From positions 534,302-598,301 of the forward strand of contig JADANN010000218.1 in NCBI GenBank assembly GCA_018806985.1: a DNA stretch of 64,000 nucleotides, given 5' to 3'. The notes beneath the pieces were generated by a model that worked only from the letters and a program-made list of their open reading frames with translations, was not told the DNA's origin and ran no database searches. Below are positions 62,278 to 64,000 of this stretch, piece after piece (the first letter of the stretch is position 1; each line of letters starts with the position of its first letter). Both the position numbers and the translations under genes were made by a program. The stretch comes from Angiostrongylus vasorum. Lineage: Eukaryota; Nematoda; Chromadorea; Rhabditida; Metastrongylidae.

Positions 62278-64000
62278 TGTGAATGGTGCTGCCCACACTT
62301 CTACACTTAGTCGTACGGTGGTGCCCGCACTTCGCCTTTGAGGCGAAACATTCTACCCGCACCTTGTCTCTGTTGCGAATGGTGCTGCCCTCACTTCTCC
62401 TCTGTATGTCGACATGGTGCTGCCCGCACTTCGCATCTGAGGCAACAGTGCTGCCCAGCACTTCGCCTTTGAGGCGAAACAGGCTACCCGCACCTTGTCT
62501 CTGTTGCGAATGGTGCTGCCCTCACTTCTCCTCTGTTGCTAATGGTGCTGCCCTCACTTCTCCTCTGTTGTGAATGGTGCTGCCCGCACTTCTACACTTA
62601 GTCGTACGGTGGTGCCCGCACCTCGCCTTTGAGGCGAAACAGGCTACCCGCACCTTGTCTCTGTTGCGAACGGTGCTACCCTCACTTCTCCTCTGTTGCG
62701 AATGGTGCTGCCCGCACTTCGCCTTTGAGGCGAAACAGGCCACCCGCACCTTGTCTCTGTTGCGAACGGTGCTGCCCGCACTTTTCCACTGAGTCGAACA
62801 GTGGTGCGCGCACATCGCATCTGAGGCAATATTTCTGCCAGCACTTCGCCTTTGAGGCGAAACAGGCTACCCGCACCTAATCTTTGTTGCGAATGGTGCT
62901 GCCCGCAATTCTCTGCTTAGTCGAACGGCGCTGCTCGCTCTTCGCTTCTGAGGCAACAGTGCTGCGAGCACTTCGCCTTTGAGGCGAAACAGGCTACCCG
63001 CACCTAATCTTCGTTGCGAATGGTGCTGCCCTCACTTCTCCTCTGTTGCTAATGGTGCTGCCCTCACTTCTACCCTCTGTTGCGAATGGTGCTGCCCGCA
63101 CTCTCGCACTTAGTCGAACGGTGGTACCCGCACATCGCATCTGAGGCGAAACAGTGCTGCCCAGCACTTCGCCTTTGATGGCGATAATCAGTGCTACCCG
63201 CACCTCATCTCTGTTGCGAATGGTGCTGCCCGCAATTCTCCACTTAGTCGAACGGTGGTGCCCGCACATCGCATCTGAGGCAACAGTGCTGCCAGCACTT
63301 CGCCTTTGACGCGAAACAGGCATCCCGCACCTTGTCTCTGTTGAGAACGGTGCTGCCCGCAATTCTCCACTTAGTCGATAGGTGGTACCCGCACATCGCA
63401 TCTGAGGCAACAGTGCTGCCAGCACTTCGCCTTTGAGGCGAAACAGGCAACCCGCACCTTGTCTCTGTTGAGAACGGTGCTGCCCGCAATTCTCCACTTA
63501 GTCGAACGGTGGTACCCGCACATCGCATCTGAGGCAACAGTGCTGCCAGCACTTCGCCTTTGAGGGCGAAACAGGGCTACCCGCACCTAATCTTTGTTGC
63601 GAATGGTGCTGCCCGCAATTCTCTGCTTAGTCGAACGGCGCTGCTCGCTCTTCGCTTCTGAGGCAACAGTGCTGCGAGCACTTCGCCTTTGAGGCGAAAC
63701 AGGCTACCCGCACCTAATCTTCGTTGCGAATGGTGCTGCCCTCACTTCTCCTCTGTTGCGAATGGTGCTGCCCGCAATTCTCCACTTAGTCGAACGGTGG
63801 TACCCGCACATCGCATCTGAGGCAACAGTGCTGCCAGCACTTCGCCTTTGAGGCGAAACAGGCTACCCGCACCTAATCTTTGTTGCGAATGGTGCTGCCC
63901 GCAATTCTCCGCTTAGTCGAACGGTGCTGCCCGCACTTCGCATCTGAGGCAACAGTGCTGCCAGCACTTCGCCTTTGAGGCGAAACAGGCTACCCGCACC

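Larger units (their letters stand above)
53509..64000. repeat. GC-rich satellite array, roughly 32-bp monomer, running off the window
   Basis: Tandem monomers of 31-33 bp share the skeleton CTGAGGCGAACGGTGCTGCC followed by CGCAC. At least five monomer types recur: TTCGCCTTTGAGGCGAA-type, TTGTCTCTGTTGCGAATGG-type, TTCTCCTCTGTTGC-type, TTCTCCACTTAGTCGAACGG-type and ATCGCATCTGAGGCAACAG-type. Their order varies and forms local higher-order repeats. The left edge is degenerate and the interior homogeneous. Base composition is far more GC-rich than the flank. ORFs appear in all frames, up to about 180 codons, but monomer-length changes break every frame, so it is non-coding as far as can be seen. 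The total length is unknown. Confidence 0.97.

Noticed and set aside
53509..64000. CRISPR-like array
   Set aside because: Regular spacing of a short palindromic repeat looks superficially similar, but there are no unique spacers; every segment is a variant of the same monomer, and the context is nematode.

Overview
The window looks like nuclear DNA from a clade V (strongylid or hookworm-like) nematode. The main evidence is one three-exon homeobox gene at about 33.2-36.1 kb. Its homeodomain and YKWM hexapeptide are those of the labial/Hox1 class and closely resemble what I recall of Caenorhabditis ceh-13. Introns follow nematode splice consensus (TTTTAG, TTTTCAG), most of the rest is AT-rich, and the ground is peppered with tRNA-derived SINEs. 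The exact species cannot be fixed from sequence alone.

Layout. 1-33.0 kb: a long gene-poor stretch with no coding region I can defend. It holds about seven copies of one tRNA-derived SINE family (called A here), several copies of a second tRNA-like family (B), microsatellites, and short GC/CpG-rich islands, two of which carry nested inverted repeats. 33.06-36.8 kb: the Hox1 gene on the + strand, with a candidate trans-splice acceptor upstream, introns of 636 and 1708 bp, and a candidate poly(A) signal. 36.8-53.4 kb: again gene-poor, with more SINE-A copies (one flanked by a perfect 14-bp target-site duplication), a dispersed repeat shared with the 27.5-kb region, and a few short spliced-looking ORFs that I list only as weak candidate exons. 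53.5-64.0 kb and running off the right edge: a GC-rich tandem array built on a roughly 32-bp monomer. The monomers have diverged into several types and are organised into higher-order repeats of 224 bp (7 monomers) and 161 bp (5 monomers). One monomer type contains a perfect hairpin.

How the parts relate. The only confident gene is a developmental transcription factor in a gene desert. That arrangement is compatible with long-range regulatory DNA, and the CpG-rich islands and TGATGGATG-type (Hox/PBC) sites are candidate control elements, but this is inference. The satellite at the right end is a separate, rapidly evolving element. The many ORFs that appear inside it in all frames are by-products of its composition and should not be annotated as genes.
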